From Sclerurus mexicanus (taxonomy: Eukaryota > Chordata > Aves > Passeriformes > Furnariidae): DNA of 64,000 bases. The notes below the pieces were generated by a model that made no database searches, was not told the DNA's origin, and was given only the letters and a program-made list of their open reading frames with translations. Position numbers and translations under genes: made by a program. The stretch is taken from contig VWZF01001856.1 of assembly GCA_013396755.1 (NCBI GenBank), positions 933,710 through 997,709 of the forward strand, given 5' to 3'. This document shows, in pieces, positions 21,640 through 34,802 of this stretch (position 1 is its first letter; every line of letters begins with the position of its first letter).

Positions 21640-22855
21640 TGCTTAAATCTATATAAAGCATTTGGTCAGTCCAAAATAAGTAAACAATGGCTATATGTGG
21701 ACCAAAGTTTGGAAATTTTTCTCTAGGAAACTTTAAGGTTGATTCTGCCTTGATTATATTTCACTTCCCTCATAGTATTCAGTTAGAAAAGAGTGTAATA
21801 TTTTAAGTTACTTGTTCCCACATTGTGATTGGGAAATAATGATTGCAATAGCCTCTTCAACATGCTGTCCAAATACTAAAAAACTATCCCTATTCTGAAA
21901 AATACGCTCAGACTCTGCAGAAACAGAACCTGGGGGCGCCAAGCTGAGCTTTATGGGATGTCCAAGCATTGAGCTCTGTACTCACACTAGGCACCACCAC
22001 TGGCGTCCTGCTTTTGCTTTTCTCAGGTCTCAGCTAATACAAAGACTGGGAAGCAGGAGGAAAGTAGAAATATAGGACTCCATTTAGAGGGTAAACCTGG
22101 GGCCTGGAAGGATTTTGTTTAAGTTCAAGAGCTGTCCCAAACAAGTTCCCATGTGCATAATAAAGAGGGTATTTATCTCTCAGTGGATAACAGGAATTTA
22201 AGTAGGTGCCGGAGCTCTTGGCAGAAAAGGTCTGGCACTGGCTCTCTCCATACCTTTAAATAAATATGTTTTTGATGTACACGTCTTCATTTTCCTTGGC
22301 TGATAGGAACCAGTTAACACTTATGGATCAAGCTGAAAACAATTTTTCCTCTGATTATAAACCTTAGGGTGCAAACTTTGTCTCCATCTCTGATCTCTGC
22401 CTCACATCTCACCACTCAGGCTGCTTATGTTCAACAAGTGAATAATGAGGCTGGCAAAACAAAACAAAGTTAAACCTTTTTTTTTGGTAATATCACAATT
22501 TTATAAGCCAATTCCCTGCTCCAAGGAAACACTTCTGTTGCACTTCTCAGAAAAGTAAACTTTTTTTTTATTTTAAGTTGCTCTTTTAGGTTTCACATCC
22601 CAGGCCTTTTTATTTTTTTCATCCTCAGGCTTTGTTTTTGAGTTGAAAAAAAAAAAAAGGGCACAAAAGGAAAAAAGGGCAGAGAAGAAAAGGGAGAAAA
22701 TGAAAGCTGAAAATTCGGCAGCCAAATGTTTTCAAAACATAACATTTATACACTGAATATAACTTTCCTTCTCCTTCAAGTCCTAGCCCAGCTTCTTTAA
22801 CCTTACAGGTGGTGTAATGGATCAAAAGCCAGCACTGTCACTGGGTTTGTTTAGC
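21640..22855. other. Non-coding, nothing recognised
   Basis: AT-rich; contains A and T runs near 22475-22485, 22561-22570 and 22647-22659. No repeat family or gene was recognised. Confidence 0.5.
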
Positions 22856-22858
22856 ACG

Positions 22859-22908
22859 GAGAATGGACACCCACACTGAGAATGGACACCCATGTGGGGA
22901 CATGGGTG
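22859..22908 (+). repeat. 19-bp tandem duplication plus hairpin
   Basis: GAGAATGGACACCCA begins two 19-bp units (22859-22877, 22878-22896). The second unit runs into a perfect hairpin with 9-bp arms CACCCATGT and ACATGGGTG and a GGGG loop (22887-22908). It marks the left edge of a GC-richer block. Confidence 0.85.
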
Positions 22909-23465
22909 AATGTGTCTGGTGGGAACTTGGTCCTTCTACTGATGTTGCTGCATTCTGGAATGGACAGTGAGGAGAAGACCCAGCAAGGCTCTGATACAGG
23001 GCTGTCTCCCTGCCCCATCTGCCTCCTGCTCCCTTTCCCACTCACTAAAGCACTGAAGCAACCACAATCAGGGCAGTACCTTTATATCTGGACTGTGATT
23101 CAGGCTCCTAGAGTTGCTTCCTTCGTGCAAGCCAGCAGCCCTTCCTCCAGGTCTGCACAATGAATAATGGAGTGGGTGTCTTGGAAGGGTATTCCTGTGA
23201 CCTCGTGGTCTTGAAGGTTGTGGTTACACCAGCAAATAAAATGGGCAGGGACTGCTCCCTTGGGTCCTGCTGGGAGGGTTTGGCTCCCATCCCTGCACAC
23301 AGTCAAACTCAAAGCCTCCAAAATAGGTCAGCTGCCTCCAGTCTGCCTTTTGGGAACAGTCCCTACTCTCTGCTAACCCTGGCCCATGCTCTGGCTGATA
23401 CATCACAGTGTGGATGATCAGGCACGGAGCCTGTGCCCTCACCTTGTTTATACAATAAATCATGG
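22860..23465. other. GC-richer unclassified block (possible repeat or LTR)
   Basis: Roughly 600 bp clearly more GC-rich than the flanks. It carries overlapping short open frames on both strands and an AATAAA at 23454-23459 near its right edge. It could be an unfamiliar solo LTR, an old repeat or simply a GC-rich patch. I could not identify LTR termini or a target-site duplication. Confidence 0.25.
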
Positions 23466-23469
23466 CCTA

Positions 23470-24040
23470 AGAGTCTACTGAAGACTGTCTCAGCAGAGAA
23501 GGGGGAGAATAGATATCTCCAGCTTGGGGTTCACTCCTCCTAGTTTTAGATTTAGGATGGGATTGTGTGAGGCAAAATATCTTGATCCTCATGTGCCAGT
23601 AAATTATTGCTAGGCTTTGCTTCTAGAACAGGCATCTGCTTCCCCTCTGCAAACAGTGGAGAAAAATAAGGTGGAAAGTTTAAATGAATCAATCTTAAGG
23701 CCAAAAATTGGGTTATATTGGTTACAGGGACTAATTTATCTTCTGAAAGTTTCTCTTCCTGCTAGAGAGGGAAATCCTAAGTGCCCTTATTTCAGATAAG
23801 TGAAGTTAGTAAGATAGAACCAACCTGTTAAGAGTTGCTTTAACATCCTTGTTAAAAAATCTGGACTCTTCAATCATGAGCCGGGATTCCTATAAAAATG
23901 GATGTCATAAGGAGACATCCACCCTGTGACACCTTGGCTCTCTACAATCAAGTGAGAAACAGGCACTCCTAGGTTATGTTTATCACCCTGCAGAAGTTAT
24001 TTGCAACATGTCAGATGAGTTACCCTCTAGAAATGCTTGT
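23470..24040. other. Non-coding, nothing recognised
   Basis: No recognisable element; short chance frames only. Confidence 0.5.
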
Positions 24041-24170
24041 GTTTTTTCTTTTTTGTTTGTTTGTGGTTTTTTTCTTTGTTTTTTTTTTTTTTTTTGTATG
24101 TGTGGGTTTTTTGTGGTTTGTTTGTTTGGTTTTTTTGGGTTTTGTTTTGTTTTGTTTTGTTTTTAATTAG
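24041..24170 (+). repeat. T/G-rich low-complexity tract
   Basis: Long T runs interspersed with single or paired G, ending in (TTTTG)n. The Phe/Val/Cys-rich peptide read across it is an artefact of the composition. Confidence 0.9.
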
Positions 24171-24292
24171 TGTCCAAGAAAGCCTTGGGTGAGTGAATCC
24201 CCTCTAGTTTACAAGGTTTCACTTTTTACATGTCCAGAAAGTCTGACCTAATCCAAGAAGATGACTATAGAATCCCAAATAATTTGTAATCA

Positions 24293-24460
24293 GAGAGCTG
24301 AAGTTGTGGCTGCCACATCCCTGGAAGTGTTCAAGACCAGGACGGACGTGGCTTGGAGCAACCTGGTCTAGTGGAAGATGTCCCTGCCCATGGTGGGGGG
24401 TGGAACTACATGATCTTTATGGTCCCTTCCAACACAAACAATTCTGTTATTCCATAATTT
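24293..24460 (+). mobile_element. CR1 LINE, 3' end fragment
   Basis: Reads AGTTGTGGCTGCCACATCCC, then TGGAAGTGTTCAAGACC, the GTCCCTGCCCATGG hairpin area, GGTCCCTTCCAACACAAAC and a degraded octamer pair (ATTCTGTTATTCCATAA). It is 5'-truncated to about 170 bp. Confidence 0.94.
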
Positions 24461-25403
24461 GTGCACAAACTACGCAGAATTCGCGTACATTCAGAACAAA
24501 AAAGAATTCTCCAATTTATTTGATTGAAAAGATCAAACATTTTCAAATATCTCACCCTGTTTTGATCTGCAAATCCTGGGGAATGGCTGAACTTTACAGA
24601 AGACCATGAATCAGTATGTGAGTAAATCTGTTATTCTCAACTTTCCTCTGGGATTGTGCCATTGCACATCTGAATGAAAGATCATTCCTTTTGAGGAAAG
24701 TGTCAAGTTGCACTGCAATTTTCTGACATAAAAAAATTCCAAGGAAAACCAACCTAAAATAGGGGATAAACCCAGGTGGGTTTGTGTTTCCTTATGTCTC
24801 AGCTACATGCTTTGATAGAAGAATGGAGATGTGCAGGCAAAGTTTAGTTGTCAGATAAATGGAGATCCATTATGAAATAAAAGTCCAGGCATGGAGTTTA
24901 TCGGTATCATAATGGCTCAGAGAGATGTCAGAGGTACAAGTGCATGTCTGAACCATAGCATGGAAGTGTGAGATTATAAAAATTGATGAAACAATTCAAG
25001 AAGGACCCTTTTTATTTCTCTGTTTTTCACTGAGGAGCTAAAGAAGTTCCTTGTTCTCTGTCCTTATTCCAGATCAAATATGTGTGTCCAGCATTGGCAA
25101 TTGAGGGTAAAACACATCCACTTCTGGAAACCAACAACTTTCATGGGTACAATCCTCTTCATTATGGTGGAATGGAAGCAAGAACCTTTCAAAAGTGGCT
25201 CTAGACTCAGGCCACAAGTATTTAGGTTCATGTGAGCAGAAAGTAGGGCCTCTAGGCTATAAGTCAGCTGGGACAGAAGTTTTTTTTGGAGCTATCCAGA
25301 AGGGTCTTACTAAGATGAATATTTCAGTCTCCAAAGATATTTTTGCAGCATCATCACTTTGTTGCCAGGAAAGTGTGCTACTTTATCAAGCATGTTCAAA
25401 TCC
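24461..25403. other. Non-coding, nothing recognised
   Basis: AT-rich unique sequence; no repeat or gene seen. Confidence 0.5.
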
Positions 25404-25437
25404 TAAAACAAACAAAGAAACAAACAAGCAAACAAAA
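25404..25437 (+). repeat. (AAAC)n-type simple repeat
   Basis: Imperfect AAAC/AAACA/AAAG units over about 34 bp. Confidence 0.8.
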
Positions 25438-28400
25438 CTCCAATGCTGCCTTATTCTAGGTTACAAGAGAGACTAATATTCTTTGTTATTGTCTTTTTTT
25501 GAAAACCAAGGCTCATGAATTTTTTGTTACATGCATTGAGAACACCAGGGAAATATCAGAACTATCCCAGTCCTTTGGAGAGGAAAACAGCGAAGAATGC
25601 AATTTTGAAGTACTTATTTGTCAGTAATTAGGTAAAAGTTAAACTGGAGCAGCTTTTCTTAGGAAGAATGGGGTATTTTTAATCATTTTCTTTACACAAT
25701 GTGGGTGACTGCTTCCTTTTCGGTGTTTCTTTTCAATAGTCTTATGTAAGAACAAGTAGCCATTTATTTGGGGGGTTTATGGTTTATAATTTCAAAATGT
25801 GAGAAAGGCATCAGAGTGTTGTGGCAGGGTCATTGCAGTCTTCTGTGTTAAATCAGAAGAGAACAATAAAAATACTAAAAGTAAGGGGTAGGTTTTAAAA
25901 TACCAACAGAGACTTGGTTTGCTCACTTTCACAGCTTTAGTAGGAATTGGAAACCTAATTGTGATTTGTGTCTTAAAATCCTCTCCCCGTTACAACTGAA
26001 GAGATATTCACTGAAAATAAGGTTAAGGGCTGGTAGACTTGTGTATTACTTTTTCATGTGCTGCATCTATCACTTATGGGTTTCATATGACATATTCATA
26101 TTGTCTTTTGACAAAAATAGTATTTCTGTGTTCTTACTGAAAAATCTGTCCTTAAATCCTATGGAAGAAGTTTGTTTTTAAGAGAAAACCCAGATTTATG
26201 CTTGGACAAAGGCTCTTGAAATTAAACAGATTGTATTTCTCCCTTATTTGGGACCTGTGAGTGTTGGTATAAGCATTCAAGCGGGTTTTTTTAGGGGAAA
26301 AAAGCAATGAATGAATACCTATGATTTCTGGATTCTTTCCTGGCTTAGTCAGATGACACAGGTGAAATTATTTGTGGAAATTAAATCCACTGTAAAATGA
26401 AGGCTGTGCTACCTATCTCCTTTGTAGATCACCTTGCAGTCTCTTGAGGATCAGCAGTAAGCAAGAATATCATTACACTTTGAGGCAATGTGCTGAACTA
26501 ACACCAAGTACAAAAACAGAGCCTCACTCATTAAAACTCCAAGAGCTCTTTAAATATTGGGGATAATTGCAATAACAAATAACTCCCCACTGTTTGCCCA
26601 TTATCCAGTTCTTTCTTCAGTTCTTGAAGTCTGTAAGGTGGGAATTGCAAGCCATTGATGTCCTGGAGGGAGAGATCAGAAAGGTTTTAAGTTGTTGGAG
26701 GTGTCATCGAGGCTCTAGCAAAATAAGGGCTGAGGTTAGGACACTCTGTGGATGCAGTCAGGTTTCAGATTGCAAAGGTATTTTACTTTTCCTTCAGAAA
26801 AGCAGCTGGATACTGTATATTACCCAAGCTCATGTACAAAGGGAGAGGTATGGAAATTAACTTTCTCTCTGGCTATGATAAACTACCAAGGGAAATTCAT
26901 AGCAAATCTGTCTGCTATAGTTAGGGCTGTGACAGCTATTACAGAAAAATAAATAATGGCAGTGGTCAAAAGAATGTCAAGATGCTTTCAAGTTGGCTAA
27001 ACAGACACTTATATCCTCCAGGGGTTTAGTGCACTTTGTCCCGTCCCTGCCAATCTGTTAAACTACTGATGCTTCACTGTGTGAGGTCAGGAGTGGTGAT
27101 TTCTCACATAATACCAAGTAGCCCAGAAAAGCCTGTAGCATTTGCATTGAAAATGCTTCCTAAAGAGGAAAGGGACTATGTACACATGAGGGGAAAGGAG
27201 GTGGTGAGGAGGAACTCCTAGAGTGTACTTTGCATTGTAGTAAAAACTCAGCAGAAAACATGGCTCGCTTGATATAAATGTTTTTGAGGCTTGATAAGGG
27301 AATTCTAGCAACATTGACTTTAAACATCAGCATTTAAACTTTTTTTGGGGAGGGAACAAAAATACATCAAATTAAATTAAACAGGAAGTACTGAAGAATC
27401 ACCATAAGTTTTGGTCTGTGCTGGTGTAATGACAGTCATACCCAGATTTCTAATTTTGTAACCCTGAACAATCAACAGTGGATTCAGCCACCCAGAATTA
27501 AAAGCACAGGTCCCTAAACCTTGAGAGAAATGAAATCCCGCACCAGTAAACACATTTTCAGTGATAAACTGTAAAGCCTGAGCACAAAATCTGTGTCTTC
27601 AGACACAAACTGAAGCTTGCCCATCCATCCTGCTGCATTGCCAGAGTGCCTGCTGGCACAGCATTTATCCCAGGACACCTACCATGCCCTGAAACTATTC
27701 CTAGACTTGTGTAACACTTGAGATATGTCAAAGTGGATTCCCCAAAAAAGTATCTTAGACAGAGATGTTAGCATTGAAATAGCAGGAGAGTATTTTAGAG
27801 AGTAACAGGGTTTGATAGTATGACCACAGCCAGAAACATGCCAGTTGGCTTCTCAGAGGGAATAGTCCTCGACATTTCTTTGTTTGTTAGCAGAGATACA
27901 TCCTGTAGGCAAGTTTTCTCGGGCCTGCTGTTGAGGTCCTGTCAAGACAGAGCTGACCAAAAATATGTTATGAAGAAAAGATACAAGCAGCCAATGATGC
28001 TGCTGTGTTTAAGTTTTGGGAAGCTCTCAGAGATGAAGAACTAAGAAAAGTTAGACCCAAGTCAATCAACATTATAATTGGAAGAAATTATGTGACTAAT
28101 GAGTGGAAGAAAAAAGCTAATGACAGTTCACTGCTGAGAATGATATTCAGACTCTAAATTATTACACTTTTGCACTGTGTACCTTACTCTGGCTCCATGT
28201 GTGATAACCCTGGAAAGAATATGTCTATGAATGGTAGGTTAAACTGGTATATGCAGTCAGGGGGGAAAAATCTGAGTATGTATTTGTTGTGAAATACCTT
28301 CCAGAGGGAATAACTACCTATACAGCATTATTTTCCCTTTACAGGAAACCTACCATCTACATGATTTTGCTTCTTTACAGCAAACAAAGACTTTTGTCAT

Positions 28401-28555
28401 CAGCCATCCCCTTGAGATACCAGATCAAAACAGAATCCACACAGAGTGTAATCCAAAACATATTAGATTTTAAGAGGAATCTTTTCTAGTGAGTTACTTG
28501 ATTTTTAAGTCAGAACAATGGCCTACAAATCCTGAGCCAAGCTCTCTTCCTCCTT
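25438..28555. other. Non-coding, nothing recognised
   Basis: About 3.1 kb of AT-rich sequence without CR1, SINE or microsatellite of note. Reading frames are all short (under 90 codons) and without recognisable domains. Confidence 0.5.
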
Positions 28556-29570
28556 CTAAAATGGAATCACAATGGGATAATTTAACATTGAAAGGACATC
28601 AGGAGGTCTCTGGTCCAACCAGCTGCCCAAGAAAGGGTCAGTTTGGGGAGCAGACCAGGTTACAGTGTGCAGCTCTGTTTGAAAGGCCTCCAAGGATGGA
28701 GACTCACAACCTGTCAGGATGAGTTGCTCCAACACCTGACTATCATGAGGAAATTGTCTTTCGTTATTCTGGTTGGAATCTCTCTTGTTTCTGGTCACAC
28801 CCTCATTGTTTCTCATCCTCTCACCATGCACCGATGTGGATATCCTGGCTACATCTTCTTGATAAACTTCTTATAGGTTCTAGGTTGATCTTAGGTCTCC
28901 CAAAACAAGCAGTTCTCTGGGCTGAACAATCCCACTGTCTTCCAGCACCGAGCAGGTACTCCAGCTCCCTGAGCATCTTGGTGCTACAGTGTGTTCTTCC
29001 ACTGAACATAATAGAGTTGGCCAGTCTTTTATGTATTAGGGGCCCAAAACTGGCTGCAGTAGTCTGGATGTAAACTGAGTTTTGAGTAAAGGGAGATAAT
29101 CCCTTCTCTAGGGCTGCTGGCTCTGCTCCTGTTCATACAGCCCAGGATGTTATTGGCCCTTGTTGTTGCCAGAGCTCACTGCTGACCAGTGACCAAGGAC
29201 ATTGGCCACAGAGCCGCTCCTGAAGCAGCCAGTCCCCAGCCTGTACCACTGCAAATGGCTTTTACTTCCTATGTGCTGGGCATTTATCCTTTTTGAATTT
29301 CATGAGGATCATTAATCAACTCATTAATCCCCACTGGCCGAATCCTTTTGGTCGTAGCTCAGCCTTGGACTATATCAACTGGTCCCATCAGCTTGGTGTC
29401 ATCTGACAACTTGCTCCATCTCCTCCTTCAGGGCATCAGCACAGAAATTAAACAGGACAAGTCCCAGGAGGGATCATGAGTTACTTACTGGCCTCCAGAT
29501 TGAGTATGACCCATTAACCACCTCTCTCTGAGTCAAACCATTAAAGTATTTCATTTTGCCCATCCCAACT
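28556..29570 (-). mobile_element. CR1 LINE, about 1-kb antisense 3' fragment
   Basis: The plus strand follows the reverse complement of CR1 in order: a degraded octamer/TTGAAAGGACATC start, AAGGATGGAGACTCACAACC, then the GTGTTCTTCCACTGAACA / GGGGCCCAAAACTGG block. Next come CAGCCCAGGATGTTATTGG, CCAGCCTGTACCACTGCA, CAGCTTGGTGTCATCTGACA, AAATTAAACAGGACAAGTCC and AACCACCTCTCTCTGAGTC. This is the longest CR1 copy in the window and is clearly diverged. Its 5' limit near 29570 is approximate. All short frames inside it are shadows of CR1. Confidence 0.88.
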
Positions 29571-32108
29571 TCTCTTCTATCTCAATCTTTCCAGAGCAGG
29601 AAGTCAGTCTCCTTTTGGGGAATCTGATAGCACTAAATTAAAAAGAAAATCTTGATTCTTAATTAAAACTCACAATAGCAATAAATGCCAGAAGTGATAA
29701 TCTCAACTATACAAAGGATCTTTTATTTTTTTTTTCATATTGGTGGTCTGTATTGAGCCAAAACATTCAGAATAAGAAACATACCTGGGGCAGTTACTGA
29801 CAATGATTTCTAAAGTCCTCAATACAGCCCAAACATCACTATCCAGGCTATAAGTAGAGTATTTGACTCAAGATAATATCAAGTGGTAAAAAGCAGTTCT
29901 GGCTGCCCAGGTTTGATGATAGACAGTTCAGCACATTGCTTAAATAGCTAGGAGCAATGCCAATTAAAGTGAAATTCTGCTCTAACACTGCCTTACAAGC
30001 CTTTTAAACAGACTGGCAAATCAAGACACAGACTTCACTGAAATATTATGGTGTGCAGGTTTCAGAGGAACTTTGGAGGAAATTCTTTAAACCTTCATTA
30101 AAAAATACACCTAGTATCACAAAGCATGAAAAATATTTTCTAGGCAGCTGGTTATAAAAGGAGGGCAGCCAGGGGAAGTCTTATATGTTCATATTAAAGT
30201 CCAGAGCAGAAGGTTCAGGTTGCTGGTTCCATTACAGAAATATCCCTGTCTCTATCAAAAAAGTCTGTTTCTAAAGGGAGCTCTTTATTCGCTGTGTTGA
30301 GATGGAAACACGAATTTGATATCTATGAGAGGCCAACAGGGTTAGCAAGAAAACAGAGAGAAGAAAGGACAGAAGTAACCTTTACAAAGCACTTCTCCAT
30401 CTGATACTGTTGAGTAGACTTGGCTGAATAATCCTCCTCAGATATTATTCATCAATGTGCATGCTAGCATTTTTTCTCCCCCATTTCTGCCACATAATGA
30501 TTTGTAAATAATTCTTATTTGCAGGTAGTCTGCTAGTAAAATTGCAAATGTTGGCCATCAACATTTAAGCATTTGCAAATTGTTTCTTTTTTTTTCATTT
30601 TTTTTTTCTTCCAACTCCTTGTTTCCTGCCAGATGCAACTATAAAAGAAATTCAAAGGGATGAAGAGAAAATGATATTCAACTGCGTATTTTCTTGGAAA
30701 TATTGTGAGGAGGCTGCAGCTTCTGTGATGGGAGTGAGTGGTCTGAGGCTTAAGCAGCACATTAAATGGCTCACAGCAGCAGAAGCCAAAGCTCTGGACA
30801 TTACACACACAGACTCTGATGTCTCCCAGGAAGGCTGGGATCATTAGTCCTGGTTCACTGACTTAGAGTTGGAGGTTCCTGATGAAAAGGACATAACACC
30901 AGGCTCAAGCTGAGACTAATGGGAAACAATACGCATCTGCAGACTCTGATGTTGCTAATCCAGCTCCTGCTGAGGATGAACAATTGGAGCAAGGGAATAT
31001 TCCTCAAGCACTGACAAACTGCAGTTGAGGATTAGAAAAGCCCCTTGAATGTCTGAATGTGTAATATGCCTCCAAGTTGGCATTATAAACAGTTGTCCCA
31101 TAAAGCAAAGACCCTTTCCTCACTCAGGAATATTTTACCAAAAATCATAGCAGTGTTAGGATTCTGGTGGTTTCTTTCTTCCTTTATTTTTTTATCTTGC
31201 TGAGTTTGGTAGGAAATTTAGTGTGGCTGCTTGCTTCAGCTGCATATAAATTATGCAGAAAGAGCCCTGATACTTCAATACAGTAATTGTCAAGTCCAGT
31301 ACATATAATGTAGTAATACTTTATGTCACCACACGCTCCCATATGCCCTATGTCCTCTTGGAGGCTCAATGTAATCAAATGCACAGCAAAATCTGGTCAT
31401 TGACCAGCTTCACCATTCAAAGAGCCTTCTTGTTGCATAAATTATTTTGTGCCAGACAGTACCAGCACCAAAATTTCATTGTCTGCACCTTTTCATTATT
31501 AGAAAATCTCTGGTGTGTTTTTGACTTTCTAACTACTTGTCTCCTAGCCAATTTGCAGGCACTGTTCAGGAATTAGCTTGGGCAAGGACCATTTCCAATA
31601 AGAATTTAGGATGTGCCCGTCTGTTTTGCAAGGTAAGAGAGCTCAACAGTGTGGATGTAGCCAGACAATTACAGTTGACCTCAGGGAAGGAGCCACAGGA
31701 CCACTGAGCCTGTCAGGGTTCAAATGGCCTAGTTGTCCTGGGTAACATCTACTGCAGTTCCAAATGATCCCAGATTTCATTACAGTACTGGAGCTCTCTG
31801 GAATCAAACTGATTTGCTTCTAACAACTCAAATAGAAGGTAAAACCAAGGCATGTCACCTAGTGTGGCATTTGGCTTTCTTTTAAACCTAATGGAGAATT
31901 CAGCCCAAGCAGACTGGACCTAACACTGTAATGACGCTGCCGTTGTGATGACCTTTCCATTTGCAGGCACCTACATTTTTCAGGCTGGGGAATGAGCTTT
32001 TAGGGAGAGGTTTTTAGCTTTGAGGTTCAACATGTTGACAAAATGCCCATTTCTTTTAGTTGCTTTTCACAAATGATATGAGGGTTCTTGGAGCTCTAGG
32101 CTGTAACT
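29571..32108. other. Non-coding, nothing recognised
   Basis: AT-rich; T-rich patches at about 29722-29735 and 30590-30612. A 103-codon minus-strand frame (30533-30844) has no recognisable domain. Confidence 0.5.
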
Positions 32109-32302
32109 AATCATAGAATCACAGAATGGTTTGGTTGGAAGGGACCTTAAAGACCATCTAGTCCAAACTCCTGCCATGGGCAGAGACACCTTCCATTAGA
32201 AAAAAATTTCACTCTAATTAATTCTTGTTATACTTAAAAATTATTATGCACGCTTAAAATCTCCTTTCAAAGTTTGTATTGGGGACCAATGCTGGATGTA
32301 AG
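32109..32302 (-). mobile_element. CR1 LINE, 3' end with internal deletion
   Basis: A good antisense CR1 terminus (TCATAGAATCACAGAATGG to GGGCAGAGACACCTTCCATT, 32109-32200) is followed after 75 bp of AT-rich sequence by TTGGGGACCAATGCTGGATG (about 32278-32298). That matches the CTGGGGACCCCAGCACTGGATG block normally some 400 bp further into CR1. The simplest reading is one copy with a large internal deletion; the second block alone would be weak. Confidence 0.8.
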
Positions 32303-33630
32303 TGATATTTTTAAGAAAAGCTTGAGGACAAAAATGTCTGTTTTTTCCTGTCACTTAATTCCAAATTCACAGCTTTCAGTGACAAAATATACTCCATGTA
32401 AACTCATCATAAAAGGCTCCTTTGCAGCTCCATTTTACTGCAAGAGGCAATAAACAGATTCAATCTGTTGACTCTACTCAGCTGAATTACAAGCCTGTAA
32501 CAAAATTTACAATCCAGTTTGTTTTTTCCTTCTTAGTCGCAGATTTGGAATTTTACATTGTTCTATAGAAAACTTTTTTTTTTCTTTTAATAGGTAGAGG
32601 AATTTTTCTTTGAATGCTGAATGCTGCAGCACTGTGGCAACCAATTATCTCTGCTCATTTTCACAGACAAAAGACATTGTTTGCAATCTTTGTTGAAGAA
32701 GAATGAATACCTAAAGACAAAGTGGAAACAGAAAAAGTGAACAACTGTTAGGTACATATTTGATATAAATTCAAGGTTACAGATCCTACTTTGTGTCCTC
32801 TTAAAGGGAATTAATTCTGCCAAATACACACACTGAACTTCTCTTTAGAATCAGGCTGTGATTCATCTTCTTCTGAAGCAGACATCTGATATAAATGAGT
32901 AACTAGTTCAACTAAAGTCGTTTGTTGCAGACACCTAATTTCTCATAAAAAGATAAAATTAAGGGAGTTGAATTCTACCTTTTTCAACTAAATTTCTGTG
33001 TGTTGACCCAGATTCTTACTTGTACAAACCACTCCGCAACTCCTTTTAGGAGTTACGCCCATTTGTACATATTGAATATCTCGCCTTTTTCTTTTTTTTC
33101 CCCCTCTTCTTACACCAGTGACATCAAAAGGTAAAAAGTGTAGATCAAAGCTCCTGCTGCACATCAAAGATAAAAGCAAAAAGAAACTCAAGAGCCACTG
33201 TCAGTTTTCTAAAATCACGGATGGAAAAGGATCATCCCCTTTTTTCCCTTTAATTTCAGGGAAAGCCAATAACCATCTACAAACAATCAAGGTTTGACTC
33301 TCTGCTCTGAACCAGTTGCAATAAACCGGCAGGGTCTTGGTGTTCTTGTCCTTGAGGGATTTTTCCCGTTCTTTTTCTAATTTATCCTGTGTCATTGGTT
33401 TGGAATGCATATTCCCTTCAATCCACACACACTTTTAGCATCTTTTTCCTGTAGCAAATAGCTGCCCAGCCTAACTCTGCACTGAGTAAATAAACACCTT
33501 TTTTAATTTGTTTTGTCCGTGTTACCTGACAATTCCATTTGATGCCCCCTTGTGTTGGGAGAGCCAAGGAACATCATTTCCTCATTTTCTCCTTGCCACT
33601 CAAGATTTTTAGAAATGTCATATTTTTCTT
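32303..33630. other. Non-coding, nothing recognised
   Basis: AT-rich with pyrimidine-rich patches (33085-33110). No gene or repeat family was recognised. Confidence 0.5.
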
Positions 33631-33685
33631 CAAGTGTTTTCTGCTTTTTCTTCTTTTTTTCCCTTTTTCTTTTTTTGCCCCCAGG
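33631..33685 (+). repeat. Polypyrimidine tract
   Basis: T/C-rich run with little interruption. It yields Lys/Arg-rich (minus) and Phe-rich (plus) peptides that are compositional artefacts. Confidence 0.8.
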
Positions 33686-34740
33686 CAAAAAACCTTGTCT
33701 ATATAATAGTCTGACATTCTTGTTCCCGCACTGTCTTCCCGCTCGTGGCTTCTCCCAGAAAGACAGCAGCAGCAAATTCTTTATGTGGGGTGAAATAGGA
33801 AAGCAGCACAACAAAAAGAGGAGTCAATAAAAGTATTCTGTTGTGATAAAAATGTCTAAGCAATTTCCAGATTCGAAAATATTAAAGCAGAATGATGACA
33901 AAGTAAGAAATGGAGCATTTTGTCACCTTTCTTTCTCTGAAAATATGTTCTATTTGAAAGAAATATTTCTTAAGTTGCTTTGCTTCTCTATTTTCTATTC
34001 TTTTATTTTTTTTTATTAGCTGGGACTCAAGGCAGAGATGATGAAAAAATATGTAAAAATTAGGAAAAGTACGTACAGTGATACTTGAGATTTTAGCTAG
34101 AGGAAAAAAAAAGTGTCATAAATTTAATCAGACACACTATAATTACAATAGACCTAGCCTAGTTTCTGATATTTAAGATTTTCTTGCCCCAAGAACTCCT
34201 GTTGACCCCTCTGCCCCACCCACCCCAAAGCAGTATTTTAAATTAATTCAGACTAATTGTGTCAAATTAAGGTGAGAAGTTTGCAGACAGATTGCTGAAA
34301 CCAGGAGAAGAATGTTATAGAGTTGGTTACACAGGATTTATATAATATTAGTTAAATATAGTTCCCTTCCACTCTGGGCATCTTTTAATACATATCTTGA
34401 CTTTTAGAGAGTTATTTGAGGAAAACCTCCTCGTTTCAAAGGAACCAGCTTCCACATTGGTGAGACTTTTCTTCTGAAGCCCTGACTGCTGGCAACAAAA
34501 GCAACTTTAAAACCTCAGCTGTCACTTTCTTCAATAGCAATTGTATAATTTTTCCATTGCACAAGAAATAACACTGATAACAAACCTCGTGATGTTTTGT
34601 GGGCAAATCCTAATTACTGTACAGGGCAAAAGCAGATTAAATGACTTTTAATTTTAATAAAATTTTTAAAACAATCCTTGAAAATATGAAAATGTATTTT
34701 TTATACTATCAGAACTTGTCAAACGTGATGATGCTGCTGG
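33686..34740. other. Non-coding, nothing recognised
   Basis: AT-rich unique sequence. The 34560-34680 portion is rich in TAAT/ATTA cores but shows no other structure. Confidence 0.5.
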
Positions 34741-34802
34741 GCTGAGAGTTAGACTTGATCTTAAAGGTCTTTTCCGACCTTAAAGATTTTATGATTCTAT
34801 GA
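34741..34802 (+). mobile_element. CR1 LINE, short 3' tail
   Basis: AGTTAGACTTGATCTTAAAG, GTCTTTTCCGACCTTAAAG and ATTTTATGATTCTATGA form the CR1 terminus with two octamers. About 60 bp survive. Confidence 0.9.

Noticed and set aside
24041..24170. Phe/Val-rich membrane-like peptide
   Set aside because: Translation of a T/G low-complexity tract.
28489..29073. Several 60-90-codon frames on both strands
   Set aside because: All lie in the antisense CR1 copy and are not separate genes.
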